A stretch of DNA of 64,000 nucleotides from Lentzea aerocolonigenes (GCF_000974445.1 NZ_BBOJ01000033.1:1-64000); one strand, 5' to 3'; positions 24,422 to 33,074 are shown, counted from the first letter of the stretch. Numbers and translations are program-made. The notes: generated by a model not told the origin, from the sequence alone.

Positions 24422-25171
24422 CTAATCGGTGACGTCGTCCGCCTCGTCCGCGAGCCACGCACCGCAGGACCGCGAGTCGGCGAGCGCCGCGATCATCGGC
24501 CGCAGCGGCCAGTGGAACAACGCGCGGAACGCCCGCAGCTGCCGGATCGCGAACAACGGTCGCCTCCGCAGCATCGAGTGGTAGTGCGCCTCGGAGCACC
24601 AGGCGACGTGATCACCGCCGATGCCGGTCAGCCCGACGCGGCATCCCTTGTCCGCCAAGCCGTTCAGGTCTTCGAGGAGCCGCGGCCGGTCCATCGTGCC
24701 GATGGTCGGCTCGTCCATCGGGTCGTCGATGCCGAGCAGGTTGTCGTACACCAGCGGGATGCGTTCGGGAGGCCACACGACGTGCTCGACCTCCGGCAGG
24801 TGCGCCGCGGCCCGCCGCGCCCACGCGACATCCTCGTCGGCCGGGTCGAGCGAGGGCCAGGTGCTGGCGACGATCCGCGCGTCCGACCGGGCGGCGAGGA
24901 ACGTGATCGAGGTGGAGTCGAGCCCGCCGGACAGGTCGCACGCCACAGTCCCACCACGACGCGTGCGCACGTCGACGGCCTGGGCGAGCGCATTCCTGAT
25001 CAGCGGGGCGGACTCCGCGATGCCGCGCACCGGTTCGGGGTTGCGCCACCAGCGGTGCAGCCGTGCGCGGTCGCCGTCGACCAGCAGCGCGCTGCCGGAC
25101 GGCACGCACTCCACACCACGCCACATCGTCCGTTCCAGCAACGGATGCGGCGTCGGGAACAGCAGTCGCAC
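24422..25171 (-). CDS. Truncated asparagine-synthase-like protein (lasso-cyclase type)
   Basis: This 249-residue fragment has the ATP-pyrophosphatase loop SGGLDSTSITFLAAR and the GIGGDHV segment of asparagine synthetase B. MWRGVECVPSGSALLV in front and WCSEAHYHSMLRRRPL behind resemble lasso-peptide macrolactam synthetases (McjC type, about 600 aa). The glutaminase-like N-terminal domain is missing, and the last 200 or so residues are missing too. Upstream of GTG 25171 the same frame stays open to the hydrolase stop and reads KPFCLVSDSASSLRS, which still looks like the family. No lasso precursor, B protein or exporter is nearby. It is probably a relic. Confidence 0.6.
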   Translation of the reverse strand: MRLLFPTPHPLLERTMWRGVECVPSGSALLVDGDRARLHRWWRNPEPVRGIAESAPLIRNALAQAVDVRTRRGGTVACDLSGGLDSTSITFLAARSDARIVASTWPSLDPADEDVAWARRAAAHLPEVEHVVWPPERIPLVYDNLLGIDDPMDEPTIGTMDRPRLLEDLNGLADKGCRVGLTGIGGDHVAWCSEAHYHSMLRRRPLFAIRQLRAFRALFHWPLRPMIAALADSRSCGAWLADEADDVTD

Positions 25172-25285
25172 GGCGAGGCTCTGCTCGTCGATCGGCGCGC
25201 AAACTGAACGTAACGAGGAGGCCGAGTCGCTGACCAGGCAGAACGGCTTCCGCTTCCGGCAGTTGCCGCAAGCGGAAATCGGGGT

Positions 25286-26122
25286 TCAGGCGAGGTGTTC
25301 GAGCAGCAGCGAGCTCGCCGCCTCCGGGATCTCCTCGGGAATCCAGTGGCTCACGTCCTCGACCATCTCGAACCGGTACGCGCCCGTGCACCACTTCTCG
25401 GTCTCGAACGCGGCGGCCGACCCGAACGCCACGTCCTCGGTGCTCCACACGTACATGGTCTTGACGCCGACCTTGTCCGCGGCACCGTGCGGCTTGCCGG
25501 CGCGGTACCAGTTCAGCGCGGCGGTGAGCGCGCCCGGTTCGCTCAGGCGCTGGACGTACTCCTCGACGTGGGAGGGCCGGACCCGCCACTCGAACATCTG
25601 CTTCAGGGCGTGCGCGTTGTTGTCCAGCATGCGCTTCTCGGTGCTGCGCTCCCGCCAGTCGAGCATGTACTGCGACCGCATCCGCTGCTCCTCGTCGGTC
25701 TGCAGCGCGGTCTTGAGCGCACCGGGGTGCGGAGTCGAGAAGACGGCGAGGCTGCGCAGCCGGTCCGGGTGCTCGATCGCGGTCCACCACGCGACGGCGC
25801 CACCCCAGTCGTGCCCGACGAGGTCGAACGTGCCCCAGCCCAGCGCGTCCGCCATCGCGATCACGTCGCCGACCAGGTGCGTGACCGTGTACTCGGACGC
25901 CTGCTCGGGCCGGACGCCGGGGGAGTAGCCGCGCTGGTCGGGGGCGACCGCGCGGAACCCGTTCACGCCGAGCACCGCGACCTGGTGCTCCCACTCGATG
26001 GCGGCCTCGGGGAAACCGTGCAGCAGCAGCACCGGGCGGCCGTCCTCGGGGCCGGATGCGATGGCGTCGAAGGTGCCTGCCTCGGTGGGGATGCTGAGGT
26101 GCTCGATCACGAGTTCGAACAA
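25286..26122 (-). CDS. Alpha/beta hydrolase (epoxide-hydrolase-like)
   Basis: This 278-residue alpha/beta hydrolase has the oxyanion motif LLHGFPEAAIEW and the nucleophile elbow GHDWGGAVAW, with Asp as nucleophile (around residue 115) instead of Ser, as in epoxide hydrolases and haloalkane dehalogenases. The cap region contains YMLDWRERST. A C-terminal catalytic His lies in EDVSHWIPEE. The start is either TTG 26122 or GTG 26110, neither with a clear ribosome-binding site. The 167 bp palindrome begins one base upstream of TTG 26122, so the element has inserted at, or has become, the promoter region of this gene. Confidence 0.85.
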   Translation of the reverse strand: MFELVIEHLSIPTEAGTFDAIASGPEDGRPVLLLHGFPEAAIEWEHQVAVLGVNGFRAVAPDQRGYSPGVRPEQASEYTVTHLVGDVIAMADALGWGTFDLVGHDWGGAVAWWTAIEHPDRLRSLAVFSTPHPGALKTALQTDEEQRMRSQYMLDWRERSTEKRMLDNNAHALKQMFEWRVRPSHVEEYVQRLSEPGALTAALNWYRAGKPHGAADKVGVKTMYVWSTEDVAFGSAAAFETEKWCTGAYRFEMVEDVSHWIPEEIPEAASSLLLEHLA

Positions 26123-26289
26123 TACTGCCGTGACCGCCGGCCATCGCCGCGCCTTCCGGTGCTCAGCAGGGCACCTCGTGGCACCGGCCCCGCACCCCCG
26201 TACGACCAGTACGACGGCGCGGGGCCGGCACCACGAGCTACCCGTCTGACCAGCGAAATGCGGGGCGACGGCCGACGGTCACGGCAGTA
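26123..26289. repeat. 167 bp imperfect palindrome
   Basis: The two halves are inverted copies of each other around a centre at about 26206 (GTAC-GACCA-GTAC). The outermost 14 bases, TACTGCCGTGACCG at 26123 and its complement ending at 26289, are perfect. The GTGCCGGCCCCGC-type block next to the centre is also nearly perfect, while the middle of the arms has scattered mismatches and small gaps. Proteins read from both strands of this stretch resemble each other for this reason and are not real. It lies between divergent genes and looks like a folded-back mobile element or a decayed head-to-head duplication. Confidence 0.75.
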
Positions 26290-26348
26290 CCTGTGTGACC
26301 TGGCTCTCAACGGGCGAGCCGAAGGGCGTGGCCTCACGAACATCAACC

Positions 26349-27038
26349 GTGCATCCGCATGTCGACGTGCTCAAACCACCGGGCGGGACGAAGGCGGTCG
26401 TGCTCGTGCTGCACGGCGGCCGGGAACACGGCACCGAACCGGTCCGCCGCCACAACCTCGCGTACCTGCGGATGGTCCCGCTGGCCCGCGCGCTGCGGGC
26501 GCCCGGCGTCGAGGTCTGGAACCTGCGCTACCGGGTCCGCGGCTGGAACGCGCCGAGCCTCGACCCGGTCAAGGACGCGCGGTGGGCGCTCGACCGGATC
26601 GCCGAGCTGCATCCCGGGCGGCCGGTCGTGCTCGTCGGGCACTCCATGGGCGGCAGGACGGCGTTGCGGGTCGCCGGGCATCCGAGTGTGAAAGCGGTGT
26701 GCGCGCTCGGGCCGTGGATCGTGCCCGGTGAGCCGTTCGAGCAGCTCAGGGGCAAGGCGCTGCTCATCGCGCACGGCGACCAGGAGCGGATGACCGATCC
26801 GGCGAAGTCGCTCTGGTACGCGCGGCAGGCGAAGACCGTGACCGACCGGGTGGCGCGGTTCAACGTCGTCGGTGACGGTCACGCGATGCTGCGGAGGGCG
26901 CGGGACTGGACGCGGCTCGTCGTCGACTTCGTGCACGGTGAGCTCGGGCTCGAACCGGTGGCGCCGGACATCGCGAACGCCATGCGGGAGGCCTCGCCGC
27001 GGGGCCTCGACGTTCCCCTGGGAGGTTCGCGTGGCTGA
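26349..27038 (+). CDS. Alpha/beta-fold hydrolase, first gene of a putative lipid-modification operon
   Basis: This is a 229-residue serine hydrolase. VVLVLHGGREHG is the oxyanion segment, VVLVGHSMGGRTALRVAGH the nucleophile elbow (Ser about residue 103), IAHGDQERM carries the acidic residue, and GDGHAML the His. It resembles small lysophospholipase or dienelactone-hydrolase-like enzymes. GTG 26349 is a suitable start. An earlier in-frame start at 26295 would read into the flank of the palindrome. It overlaps the flavin oxidoreductase gene by 8 bases, so it belongs to the same operon and may release or trim an acyl group of the product. Confidence 0.8.
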   Translation: MHPHVDVLKPPGGTKAVVLVLHGGREHGTEPVRRHNLAYLRMVPLARALRAPGVEVWNLRYRVRGWNAPSLDPVKDARWALDRIAELHPGRPVVLVGHSMGGRTALRVAGHPSVKAVCALGPWIVPGEPFEQLRGKALLIAHGDQERMTDPAKSLWYARQAKTVTDRVARFNVVGDGHAMLRRARDWTRLVVDFVHGELGLEPVAPDIANAMREASPRGLDVPLGGSRG

Positions 27039-28269
27039 GGTCGCCGTCATCGGAGCCGGGGTCGCGGGGCTCACCGCCGCCCACGTGTTGCAGCGCAAGC
27101 ACGACGTCACGCTGTTCGAGGCCGACGACCGGCTCGGCGGCCACGCGCACACGCACGACCTCGGCGGGGTCGCCGTCGACAGCGGGTTCATCGTCCACAA
27201 CGAACGGACGTACCCGAACCTGATCCGGCTCTTCCGCGAGCTCGGCGTGTCCACTCAGGACTCCGAGATGTCGATGAGCGTCCGCTGCGACGGGTGCGGG
27301 CTGGAGTACGCGGGCGCGCGGAAGCTGCCGGGGCTCTTCGCGCAGCCCGGGAACGCCACCAACGGACGGTACCTGCGGATGCTCGCCGAGATCACGCGCT
27401 TCTACCGGCACGCCCGGCGCGTGCTGGCCTGCGAGGAGGCGCACGACGTCACGCTCGGGGCGTTCCTCGCGATCGGCGGGTACAGCAGGTACTTCGTCGA
27501 CCACTTCATCATCCCGCTGGTCAGCGCGGTGTGGTCGTCGGGAGCGGTGCTGAGCACGAGGTACCCGGCCTGGTACCTGTTCGAGTTCCTCGCCAACCAC
27601 GGGATGCTCTCGATCGGCGGCACGCCGCAGTGGAAGACCGTCGTGGGCGGGTCGCGCACGTACGTCGACCGCGTGGTGAAGAACCTGCACGCGGTCCACG
27701 TGAGCACGCCGATCCGCGCCGTGACGCGCACGAACGGCGGTGTGGAGATCCGCGACGACAACAACGTGCTGCACACCGCGGACCACGTCGTCATCGCCAC
27801 GCACCCGGACCAGGCGCTCGGCCTGCTCGCCGACCCGACGCGCGCGGAGAAGGAGGTGCTCGGCGCGTTCCAGTACTCGCGCAACGAGACCTGGCTGCAC
27901 ACCGACGCCTCGATCCTGCCGCGCACGAGCGGCGCGAAGGCGTCGTGGAACCTCTACAAGCGAGCGTGCCGTGAGACGAGCGACCAGGTGCTGGTCAGCT
28001 ACCACATGAACCGGCTGATGCGGCTCGACGAACCGCGCGAGTTCGTCGTCACGCTCAACCCGCACGACGTCGACCCCGCGCGGGTGCTCGCGCGGATGAC
28101 CTACGAGCACCCGATCTACACGCCGGAGTCCGTTGCGGCACAGCGACGCCTGCCCGAGATCAACACCGCCGTGACCGCCTTCGCCGGCGCGTACCACGGC
28201 TGGGGCTTCCACGAGGACGGCTGCGCGTCGGGAGTGCGCGCGGCCAGGCACTTCGGGGTCGACTGGTGA
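27031..28269 (+). CDS. FAD-dependent amine-oxidase-like oxidoreductase
   Basis: This 412-residue protein has the Rossmann motif VAVIGAGVAGLTAAHVL, and FEADDRLGGHAHTHDLGG (the Glu that binds FAD ribose and the RxGG segment) shows the flavin amine-oxidase family. SGFIVHNERTYPNLIRLF is typical of the group found next to DUF1365 and Cfa-like methyltransferases. A Cys pair (SVRCDGCGLEYAG) is notable. GTG 27031 has GGAGG five bases upstream. Its stop overlaps the DUF1365 gene (GTGA). By analogy to furan-fatty-acid pathways it may desaturate a methylated acyl chain, which is inference. Confidence 0.88.
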   Translation: MAEVAVIGAGVAGLTAAHVLQRKHDVTLFEADDRLGGHAHTHDLGGVAVDSGFIVHNERTYPNLIRLFRELGVSTQDSEMSMSVRCDGCGLEYAGARKLPGLFAQPGNATNGRYLRMLAEITRFYRHARRVLACEEAHDVTLGAFLAIGGYSRYFVDHFIIPLVSAVWSSGAVLSTRYPAWYLFEFLANHGMLSIGGTPQWKTVVGGSRTYVDRVVKNLHAVHVSTPIRAVTRTNGGVEIRDDNNVLHTADHVVIATHPDQALGLLADPTRAEKEVLGAFQYSRNETWLHTDASILPRTSGAKASWNLYKRACRETSDQVLVSYHMNRLMRLDEPREFVVTLNPHDVDPARVLARMTYEHPIYTPESVAAQRRLPEINTAVTAFAGAYHGWGFHEDGCASGVRAARHFGVDW

Positions 28270-28943
28270 TCTACGACGTCGTCATCACGCACACCCGCCG
28301 CGAACTGATCGACCGGGCCTTCAGCCATCGCGCGTTCCTGTGGCTCGTCGACCTCGACGCGCTACCGCGGCTGCCGTGGTGGGCGAGGCCGTTCGCGCGG
28401 TTCGAGGCCCGCGACCACATCGGACCGCCGGGGAAGTCCATCAGGGAGAACCTCGACGAGTGGCTGGCCGGTCGCGGGATCGAGCTCGGCGGCGGGCAGG
28501 TCCTCATGCTCGCCAACGCCCGCTCGTTCGGCTACGTCTTCAACCCGCTGACCGTCTACTGGTGCCACGACGCGTCCGGAGAGCTCGTGTGCGTGGTCGC
28601 GGAGGTCCACAACACCTACGGCGGCCGGCATTGTTACCTGCTGCGCACCGACGACCACGGACGGGCGTCGGTGGACAAGGAGTTCTACGTCTCCCCGTTC
28701 CTCGAGGTCGACGGCCACTACGTGATGCGGCTGCCGAAACCGGGAGACCAGCTGTCGGTGACCATCGCGTTGCGGCAGAACGGGAAGACGACCTTCAGCG
28801 TCACGATGCGAGGTGAGCGCAGCCGGGGCCTGCGCCTGCTGTTGCGCCGTCCGCTGATGCCCCAGCGCGTGTCCGCCCTGATCCGCCGCCACGGCATCGC
28901 GCTGTACCTGCGGCGCCTGCCGATCGTTCCCAGGAGCAAGTAG
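28266..28943 (+). CDS. DUF1365 family protein
   Basis: This 225-residue member of DUF1365 has THTRRELIDRAFSHRAFLWL at the N-terminus, ANARSFGYVFNPLTVYWCHD in the middle and the NTYGGRHCYLL segment, all highly conserved in the family. The reaction is not known. In other bacteria the family nearly always lies between a flavin amine-oxidase-like gene and a Cfa-like methyltransferase, as here. It overlaps the upstream gene by 4 bases and the next gene begins directly after its stop, so the three are one transcription unit. Confidence 0.9.
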   Translation: MIYDVVITHTRRELIDRAFSHRAFLWLVDLDALPRLPWWARPFARFEARDHIGPPGKSIRENLDEWLAGRGIELGGGQVLMLANARSFGYVFNPLTVYWCHDASGELVCVVAEVHNTYGGRHCYLLRTDDHGRASVDKEFYVSPFLEVDGHYVMRLPKPGDQLSVTIALRQNGKTTFSVTMRGERSRGLRLLLRRPLMPQRVSALIRRHGIALYLRRLPIVPRSK

Positions 28944-30170
28944 ATGAGCACGTTGTCGTTGCCCAGGCCCAACCAGGGCATCTGGCCGGGGTTGTTCACG
29001 GCGCCGCGCTCGCCGTTGCGCGCCAGGATCGCCGAGTCGCTGTTCCGCAACGCCGTCCGGACGCTGCCGGTGACCGTGCTGTTGCCGTCCGGCACCACCT
29101 GGGGCGCCGGAGGTCCCGTCATGCGGCTGGTGCGGCCGGCCGAGTTCTTCCACCGGCTCGGCGCCGACGCCAAGATCGGCTTCGGCGAGGCCTACATGGT
29201 GGGGGACTGGGTCTCCGACGAGCTCGCGGACGTGCTCGCGGCGTTCGCGGCGCGGCTGTCCACTCTGGTCCCGCCCGGCCTGCAGCGGATGCGGCGGTGG
29301 GCCGAGCGGCGGCAGACCGAGGTCAACGACGTCGCCGGGTCGCGGCAGAACATCCACCGGCACTACGACCTGTCCAACGAGCTGTTCGCGCTGTTCCTCG
29401 ACGAGACCATGACGTACTCGTCCGCGTTGTTCGAGAACTCCGACGTCGACCTGCGCACGGCCCAGCTGCGCAAGATCGACGGCGTCCTCGACCACGCGGG
29501 CGTGCGGCAGGGCTCGCGGGTGCTGGAGATCGGCACGGGCTGGGGCGCGCTGGCGATCCGGGCCGCCGAGCGCGGGGCCACCGTCACGTCACTGACGATC
29601 TCCGAGCAGCAGCGGAAGCTGGCGCTGGACCGGGTGAGGGATGCGGGCCTTCACGATCGGGTGACGGTCGAGCTGCGTGACTACCGAGAGGAGCACGGTC
29701 AGTACGACGCCGTCGTCAGCGTCGAGATGATCGAGGCAGTCGGTGCCGAATACTGGCCCGAGTACTTCTCGGTGCTCGACCGCGTGCTCGCGCCGGGCGG
29801 CCGGGTGGGTCTCCAGGCGATCACCATGCCGCACGACCGCATGATCGCGAGCAAGGCCTCCTACACCTGGATCCACAAGTACATCTTCCCCGGCGGCCTC
29901 ATCCCGTCCGTCCGCTCGATCGAGGAGTCGGTGCGCGACCACACCCGGCTGCGGATCGTCGAGACGCGCTCGTTCGGACACGACTACGCCGAGACCCTTC
30001 GCCGCTGGCGCGACACCTTCCTCACCCGTTGGGACGAGGTCGCCGAGCTCGGCTTCGACGACACCTTCCGCCGGATGTGGGAGTTCTACCTGGCCTACTC
30101 GGAGGCCGGTTTCCGCGTCGGCTACCTCGGAGTTCAGCAGTTCGCAATGGCCGAAAGACTGGGCCGTTAG
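28944..30170 (+). CDS. Cyclopropane-fatty-acyl-phospholipid synthase-like methyltransferase
   Basis: This 408-residue SAM-dependent methyltransferase acts on unsaturated phospholipid acyl chains. HYDLSNELFALFLDETMTYS is the Cfa hallmark. SAM motif I is VLEIGTGWGALAIRAAERGA, and VSVEMIEAVG carries the conserved Glu of the bicarbonate site. FSVLDRVLAPGGRVGLQAIT and YIFPGGLIPS follow in family order. ATG 28944 is immediately after the DUF1365 stop. With its neighbours it could make cyclopropane, methyl-branched or furan fatty acids. No Shine-Dalgarno sequence is needed if translation is coupled. Confidence 0.9.
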   Translation: MSTLSLPRPNQGIWPGLFTAPRSPLRARIAESLFRNAVRTLPVTVLLPSGTTWGAGGPVMRLVRPAEFFHRLGADAKIGFGEAYMVGDWVSDELADVLAAFAARLSTLVPPGLQRMRRWAERRQTEVNDVAGSRQNIHRHYDLSNELFALFLDETMTYSSALFENSDVDLRTAQLRKIDGVLDHAGVRQGSRVLEIGTGWGALAIRAAERGATVTSLTISEQQRKLALDRVRDAGLHDRVTVELRDYREEHGQYDAVVSVEMIEAVGAEYWPEYFSVLDRVLAPGGRVGLQAITMPHDRMIASKASYTWIHKYIFPGGLIPSVRSIEESVRDHTRLRIVETRSFGHDYAETLRRWRDTFLTRWDEVAELGFDDTFRRMWEFYLAYSEAGFRVGYLGVQQFAMAERLGR

Positions 30171-30316
30171 GACCACGTTCTACCCCAAAGGGGTGCTCGT
30201 TTCCCCACCCGGCTGGACTTCGTGGTCCTCTTGGGAAGCAGGCGGTATCAAATGGCTCGCTGCGTTCTCTTCTTCAGTGAAGCCCCTAGTGTCGCTGTAG
30301 TGAGGAGGTCGCCGGG

Positions 30317-31003
30317 ATGGTCCAACCCACAGCCGTGCGGACCGGTGGCGGTGTCGGCGTCCTCGAACCTGAGGAGGCCTGGAGCCGGCCAACGGTGCCC
30401 ATGCGCCGTCGGGTGCGCCAGGCACCGGTCTCCAACCAGTGGCTCGCCGAAGCCGAGTTCACGGATCTCGTCGATGCCGCCCTAGACGGAGACAGACGGG
30501 CGGTCGAGCACCTGCTCGGCCGCATCCAGCCGCTGATCGTGCGCTACTGCCGCGCCCGCGTCGGCGGCCGCGAGCGAACGCTGGTCTCGGCCGAGGACAT
30601 CGCGCAGGAGGTCTGCGTGGCGGTGCTCGGCGCGTTGTCCAGGTACCGCTACGAACCGGGTTCGTTCCTCGCTTTCGTGTACGGCATCGCCGCGCACAAG
30701 GTCGCGGACGCCCGCCGCCGCGCCGTCCGCAACCGCGCCGAGGTCGTGCCGGAGCTGCCGGACTGCCCCTCTCTCGACGACGGACCGGAACAGCACGCGG
30801 TCAACGGCGAGATGATGGCCCAGGTCACGCGGCTGCTGCACAAGCTGCCGGCCCGGCAGCGCGAGATCCTCGTGCTGCGGGTCGCTGTCGGACTGTCCGC
30901 CGAGGAGGTCGCGCTCGCGGTGGAGTCGACGCCGGGTGCGGTGCGGGTCGCCCAGCACCGCGCGCTCACCCGGATGCGGGAGATGATCGCGGAAGAGGGC
31001 TGA
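30317..31003 (+). CDS. SigD/ShbA-like RNA polymerase sigma factor
   Basis: This 228-residue ECF-type sigma factor resembles ShbA of Streptomyces and SigD of mycobacteria. Sigma-2 is ALDGDRRAVEHLLGRIQPLI to SAEDIAQEVCVAVLGAL (residues 55-110), and sigma-4 is LPARQREILVLRVAVGLSAE with the HTH STPGAVRVAQHRALTRM (about 175-220). A 45-residue basic N-terminal extension precedes. ATG 30317 has GAGGAGG ten bases upstream. It lies 146 bases downstream of the Cfa-like gene on the same strand with its own promoter space, and overlaps the 3' end of a TetR gene on the other strand by 38 bases. Confidence 0.85.
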   Translation: MVQPTAVRTGGGVGVLEPEEAWSRPTVPMRRRVRQAPVSNQWLAEAEFTDLVDAALDGDRRAVEHLLGRIQPLIVRYCRARVGGRERTLVSAEDIAQEVCVAVLGALSRYRYEPGSFLAFVYGIAAHKVADARRRAVRNRAEVVPELPDCPSLDDGPEQHAVNGEMMAQVTRLLHKLPARQREILVLRVAVGLSAEEVALAVESTPGAVRVAQHRALTRMREMIAEEG

Positions 31004-31640
31004 GCACGGTCTCGCGCAGGGTCCGCGCCACAAACTCGGTGTAGGCGTCGTCCGGTTTGCCGTCCAGCCGCACGAACCGGACGTAGGTCTCGACGCCGGT
31101 GATGACGCAGAACGCTTCGACGAGGTCGTCGAACGGCACGTCCGTGCGCAGCCAGCCGCGTTCGGCGAAGACGCGGAACACGTGCTCGACCTGCCGCCGC
31201 AGCTCGGCGAGCAGGTCCGCGTAGTAGCCGCGGAGCTCCTCGTCGCTCTGGGCCGCGCTGGCGACCGCCACCCAGAGCCCCGCCGAGGGCGCGTTGATCG
31301 CGAGCACCGCGGTGCCGATCAACGCGGCGAGCTCAGCGGTGTCGCGCACCCGCAGCATCGCCTTTCCCAGGTCGGTGGCGAACAGGTCGGTCTCGCCCTC
31401 GACCCCGAACGACGCGAGCTCCAGCGCGGCCCGCAACAGCGCCGACTTGGGACCGTGGCGCTGCACCGTCTCCACGGACACGCCTGCCTCGGCCGCGAGC
31501 TGGGCGAACGTCGTGACCTGGTAGCCCTGCCGGCTGAAGAGCTCCGCCGCGGCACCGACCACTCTCAGTCGCGTCTCGGCTGCCTGGCGTTGTCGCAGCT
31601 CGGAGCGGTACCGGCGGGTGGATTCGGTCATGTCCGCCAT
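30966..31640 (-). CDS. TetR-family regulator
   Basis: In this 224-residue regulator the HTH covers residues 25-65 (AAELFSRQGYQVTTFAQLAA then EAGVSVETVQRHGPKSALL; His replaces the usual Tyr/Phe of the recognition helix region). The ligand-binding domain is all-helical and Leu-rich. Start ATG 31640 (or ATG 31631). It is divergent from the glycosyltransferase at 31718, and the -35 box of that gene begins three bases from its start codon, so binding near its own start would repress both. Its 3' end overlaps the sigma gene. Confidence 0.85.
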   Translation of the reverse strand: MADMTESTRRYRSELRQRQAAETRLRVVGAAAELFSRQGYQVTTFAQLAAEAGVSVETVQRHGPKSALLRAALELASFGVEGETDLFATDLGKAMLRVRDTAELAALIGTAVLAINAPSAGLWVAVASAAQSDEELRGYYADLLAELRRQVEHVFRVFAERGWLRTDVPFDDLVEAFCVITGVETYVRFVRLDGKPDDAYTEFVARTLRETVLSPLPRSSPASG

Positions 31641-31642
31641 TA

Positions 31643-31670
31643 TTGACTACTACGGCGTACAGGTTAATAC
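31643..31670 (+). promoter_or_regulatory. Promoter of the glycosyltransferase gene
   Basis: TTGACT (31643-31648) and TAATAC (31665-31670) are separated by 16 bases, the closest match to the SigA consensus I see in the window. The TetR start codon lies directly to the left, so the divergent regulator can occlude it. Confidence 0.6.
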
Positions 31671-31717
31671 TGCTCGACAGTCTTCAATCTCTCTCCCCAG
31701 GTCAGGCGGGTGACGTC

Positions 31718-32998
31718 ATGGCGTCCCTCATCATCGCGACGGTGCCGGTCCACGGGCACATCACGCCTCTTCTGGCAGTCGCCCGCTACTTCACCGAGCG
31801 GGGCGACCGCGTCCGGTTCATCACCGGTTCCCGTTTCGCCGAGGTGGTGAAGGAGACCGGGGCGGAACACGTCGCACTGCCGGAGGAAGCCGACTTCGAC
31901 GACCGCCAGGACTGGGCGGAGACGTTCCCCGAACGCACGGCGCTGAAGGGGCCGAAGGCCATCGCGTTCGACCTGGAGAACGTCTTCGTCCGTCCGGGGC
32001 GCGCCCACCACGAGGCGATCGAGGCCGCGCAGTCGGCGGAGCCCGCCGACGTCGTGATCACCGAGCCGGCGTTCCTCGGAGGCGCGTTCCTGCTCGGCCG
32101 CCCGCTCGGCGAGCGGCCACCCGTGGTCGTGTGCGGTGTGCTTCCGCTCCCGATCATGAGCCGTGACACCGCGCCGTACGGCATGGGCATCACACCGTTG
32201 CGCGGACCTCTGGGGCGCCTGCGCAACGCCCTGCTCGGCACCCTCGCCGCGCGCACCGTGTTTCCCGCGGCCGAGCGGCTGGCCCAGGAGATCAACCAGC
32301 GGCTGCACGGGTCCCGGCTGCCGTTCCCGATCATGGACTGGCCGCGGCACGCCGAGGCGATCGTGCAGTTCACCGTGCCCGAGTTCGAGTACCCGCGGTC
32401 CGACGCGCCCGCCTGCCTGCACTTCGCGGGCCCGATCTCCGCCACCGGTTCGCAGGCGCCGTTGCCTCCCTGGTGGGACGAGCTCGACGGGTCGCGGCCC
32501 GTCGTCCACGTCACGCAGGGCACGGCCGCCAACCACGACTACCGGCAGATCATCGGTCCCACTCTCACCGCGCTCGCCGACGACGACGTGCTCGTCGTCG
32601 TGAGCACCGGCGGCCGGCCGGTCTCCGCGCTCCCGCCGTTGCCGTCCAACGCGCGCGCCGCCGAATACCTGCCGTACGACGAACTCCTGCCCAAGACGCA
32701 GGTCTACGTCACCAACGGCGGCTACGGCGGCGTCCAGTACGCCCTGCGCCACGGCGTCCCGATCGTCACGAGCGGCGGCAAGGAGGACAAGCCCGAGGTC
32801 GCCGGGCGAGTCGCCTGGTCCGGTGTCGGTCGCGCTCTCAAGACCGAGACGCCGTCACCGGCCGACGTGGGCAAGGCGGTTCGCACCGTGCTCCGCGATC
32901 CGCGCTACCGGGACAACGCACAACGCATCGCCGCGAGCATGGAACGGGCGGGAGGACTGCCGCGGCTCGCCGAGATCGTCGACCACGTCAGCCGCTGA
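31718..32998 (+). CDS. GT1-family (MGT/UGT-like) glycosyltransferase
   Basis: This 426-residue glycosyltransferase has a GT-B fold. The N-terminal acceptor domain begins IIATVPVHGHITPLLAVARY, with a His in the place of the catalytic base. The C-terminal donor domain has VHVTQGTAAN and the nucleotide-sugar loop VTNGGYGGVQYALRHGVPIV with GGKEDKPEVAGRVAW after it. It resembles macrolide- and flavonoid-type glycosyltransferases. ATG 31718 is preceded by GGGTGA. Divergent from a TetR repressor with which it probably forms a self-contained detoxification or tailoring unit. Confidence 0.88.
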   Translation: MASLIIATVPVHGHITPLLAVARYFTERGDRVRFITGSRFAEVVKETGAEHVALPEEADFDDRQDWAETFPERTALKGPKAIAFDLENVFVRPGRAHHEAIEAAQSAEPADVVITEPAFLGGAFLLGRPLGERPPVVVCGVLPLPIMSRDTAPYGMGITPLRGPLGRLRNALLGTLAARTVFPAAERLAQEINQRLHGSRLPFPIMDWPRHAEAIVQFTVPEFEYPRSDAPACLHFAGPISATGSQAPLPPWWDELDGSRPVVHVTQGTAANHDYRQIIGPTLTALADDDVLVVVSTGGRPVSALPPLPSNARAAEYLPYDELLPKTQVYVTNGGYGGVQYALRHGVPIVTSGGKEDKPEVAGRVAWSGVGRALKTETPSPADVGKAVRTVLRDPRYRDNAQRIAASMERAGGLPRLAEIVDHVSR

Positions 32999-33074
32999 CG
33001 TTCTTTCTGAGCGGTACCCCTGCGAGGACCGTTTCCAGCGCATGATCACCGGCCGCGGGTGGCAAGGTTTACGC

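Noticed and set aside
26107..26346. Minus-strand ORF of 79 codons
   Set aside because: Its sequence is self-similar because it lies in the palindrome. Not a protein.
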